DNA of 64,000 bases from Haematospirillum jordaniae (GTDB lineage Bacteria > Pseudomonadota > Alphaproteobacteria > Rhodospirillales > Rhodospirillaceae), in the NCBI RefSeq assembly GCF_001611975.1, contig NZ_CP014525.1, positions 1,976,001 to 2,040,000 of the forward strand, in the 5' to 3' direction. The translations under genes and the position numbers were made by a program. Position 1 is the stretch's first letter. Each line of letters starts with the position of its first letter. Shown one piece after another: positions 63,671 through 64,000 of the stretch. The notes beneath the pieces are model-generated. The model was not told where the DNA came from, ran no database searches, and saw only the letters and a program-made list of their open reading frames with translations.

Positions 63671-64000
63671 ATGACACCGGTCGATCACCCCCACTGGCAT
63701 GCGTGGACCCCGCAGGAACGGGCTACGGTGATCGATCGGGATGCCCTGCGCCGTTTGGTTCTGGCTTTCTACGACCGCGTACAGACACACCCTGATCTGG
63801 GGCCAGTGTTCGAGAAAACGATCCAGGGCAACTGGCAACCACATCTGGACAAGATGGTGGAGTTCTGGTGTTCCATGATGCTGGGCACCCGCACTTACGA
63901 CGGGCGCCCCCTGCCCGCGCATCTGGCTTTGCCTGATTTGCATGATCATCACTTTACCCAGTGGCTGGCCCTGTTCCGCGCCACCGCAACTGATGTGTTC
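63671..64000 (+). CDS. Group III truncated hemoglobin (cut by window end)
   Basis: The first 110 residues are visible. They match the TrHb3 (Ctb-like) globins: a pre-helix segment, LRRLVLAFYDRVQTHPDLGPVFEKTIQGNWQPHLDKMVEFWCSMMLGT in outline, RPLPAHLALPDLHDHHFTQWLALF with the likely proximal-His helix. Such globins bind oxygen or NO. It starts 5 bp after bolA, so it is probably co-transcribed. The C-terminus lies beyond the window. Confidence 0.85.
   Translation, partial: MTPVDHPHWHAWTPQERATVIDRDALRRLVLAFYDRVQTHPDLGPVFEKTIQGNWQPHLDKMVEFWCSMMLGTRTYDGRPLPAHLALPDLHDHHFTQWLALFRATATDVF

Noticed and set aside
1..64000. tRNA or rRNA genes, CRISPR arrays, insertion sequences, prophage genes
   Set aside because: None was seen on reading the intergenic regions; most gaps are short or contain only hairpins and promoter elements. 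A covariance-model search was not possible.

Overview
The window reads as a chromosomal segment of a flagellated alphaproteobacterium, most likely in or near the Rhodospirillales. The evidence is gene content. It has the four-carbon (ALAS) type of hemA, the master regulator CtrA beside fliI/fliJ, the FlbD sigma-54 activator, a DUF1476 ATPase zeta subunit between purB and purC, an IalB-family protein, an OpgC-like protein and a class I PHA synthase. Composition is moderate in G+C. A genus such as Haematospirillum or Novispirillum would fit, but that is a guess. No insertion sequence, phage gene, CRISPR array, rRNA or tRNA was recognised.

Layout. 0-5.3 kb: hemA, convergent with a minus-strand tkt-fba-rpe carbon-metabolism operon. 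5.6-9.8 kb: signalling genes (a four-PAS GGDEF protein whose start lies in a 9-bp tandem repeat, an IalB-like secreted protein, a NarL-type response regulator, HU). 10.2-27.9 kb: a large flagellar block (fliK-flgD-flgE; then fliF-fliG-fliH-fliN-motA-like-flbD-flhA-flhF-flhG and a FliK-like protein). 28-32.7 kb: a J-domain membrane protein, exbB-exbD-tonB and a lone periplasmic binding protein. 32.6-35.3 kb: fliI-fliJ divergent from ctrA. 35.3-39.7 kb: pdxY, a catalase with a lysine-rich tail, and a HerA-like ATPase. 40-43.4 kb: sdhCDAB. 43.5-49 kb: minus-strand aminotransferase-hom-glpX-recJ. 49-54.6 kb: OmpA-like protein, phaC, gamma-carbonic anhydrase-like protein, SDR, OpgC-like protein. 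54.6-57 kb: a less conserved stretch with a broken LuxR gene, an XRE regulator and small unknowns. 57.2-64 kb: purB, zeta subunit, purC-purS-purQ-purL, bolA, and a truncated globin cut by the window end.

The most informative non-coding finding is a nearly complete CtrA-FlbD-sigma54 flagellar circuit visible in cis. A perfect CtrA box (TTAA-N7-TTAA) lies between ctrA and fliI. The fliF leader has a perfect GGCAA-N3-TTGCC palindrome (FlbD ftr-like) beside a one-mismatch CtrA box. The fliK-flgD-flgE operon has a near-consensus sigma-54 promoter with a one-mismatch ftr-like site about 100 bp upstream of the expected transcription start. This matches the logic known from Caulobacter: CtrA starts early genes, while FlbD represses fliF and activates late sigma-54 genes.

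Other points of interest are a FlgD with an internally duplicated C-terminal domain, a second FliK-like protein, a J-domain/zinc-finger/transmembrane/SH3b fusion, and two adjacent perfect palindromes between an XRE regulator and a small unknown gene. I found no wholly new multi-gene system that I could defend.
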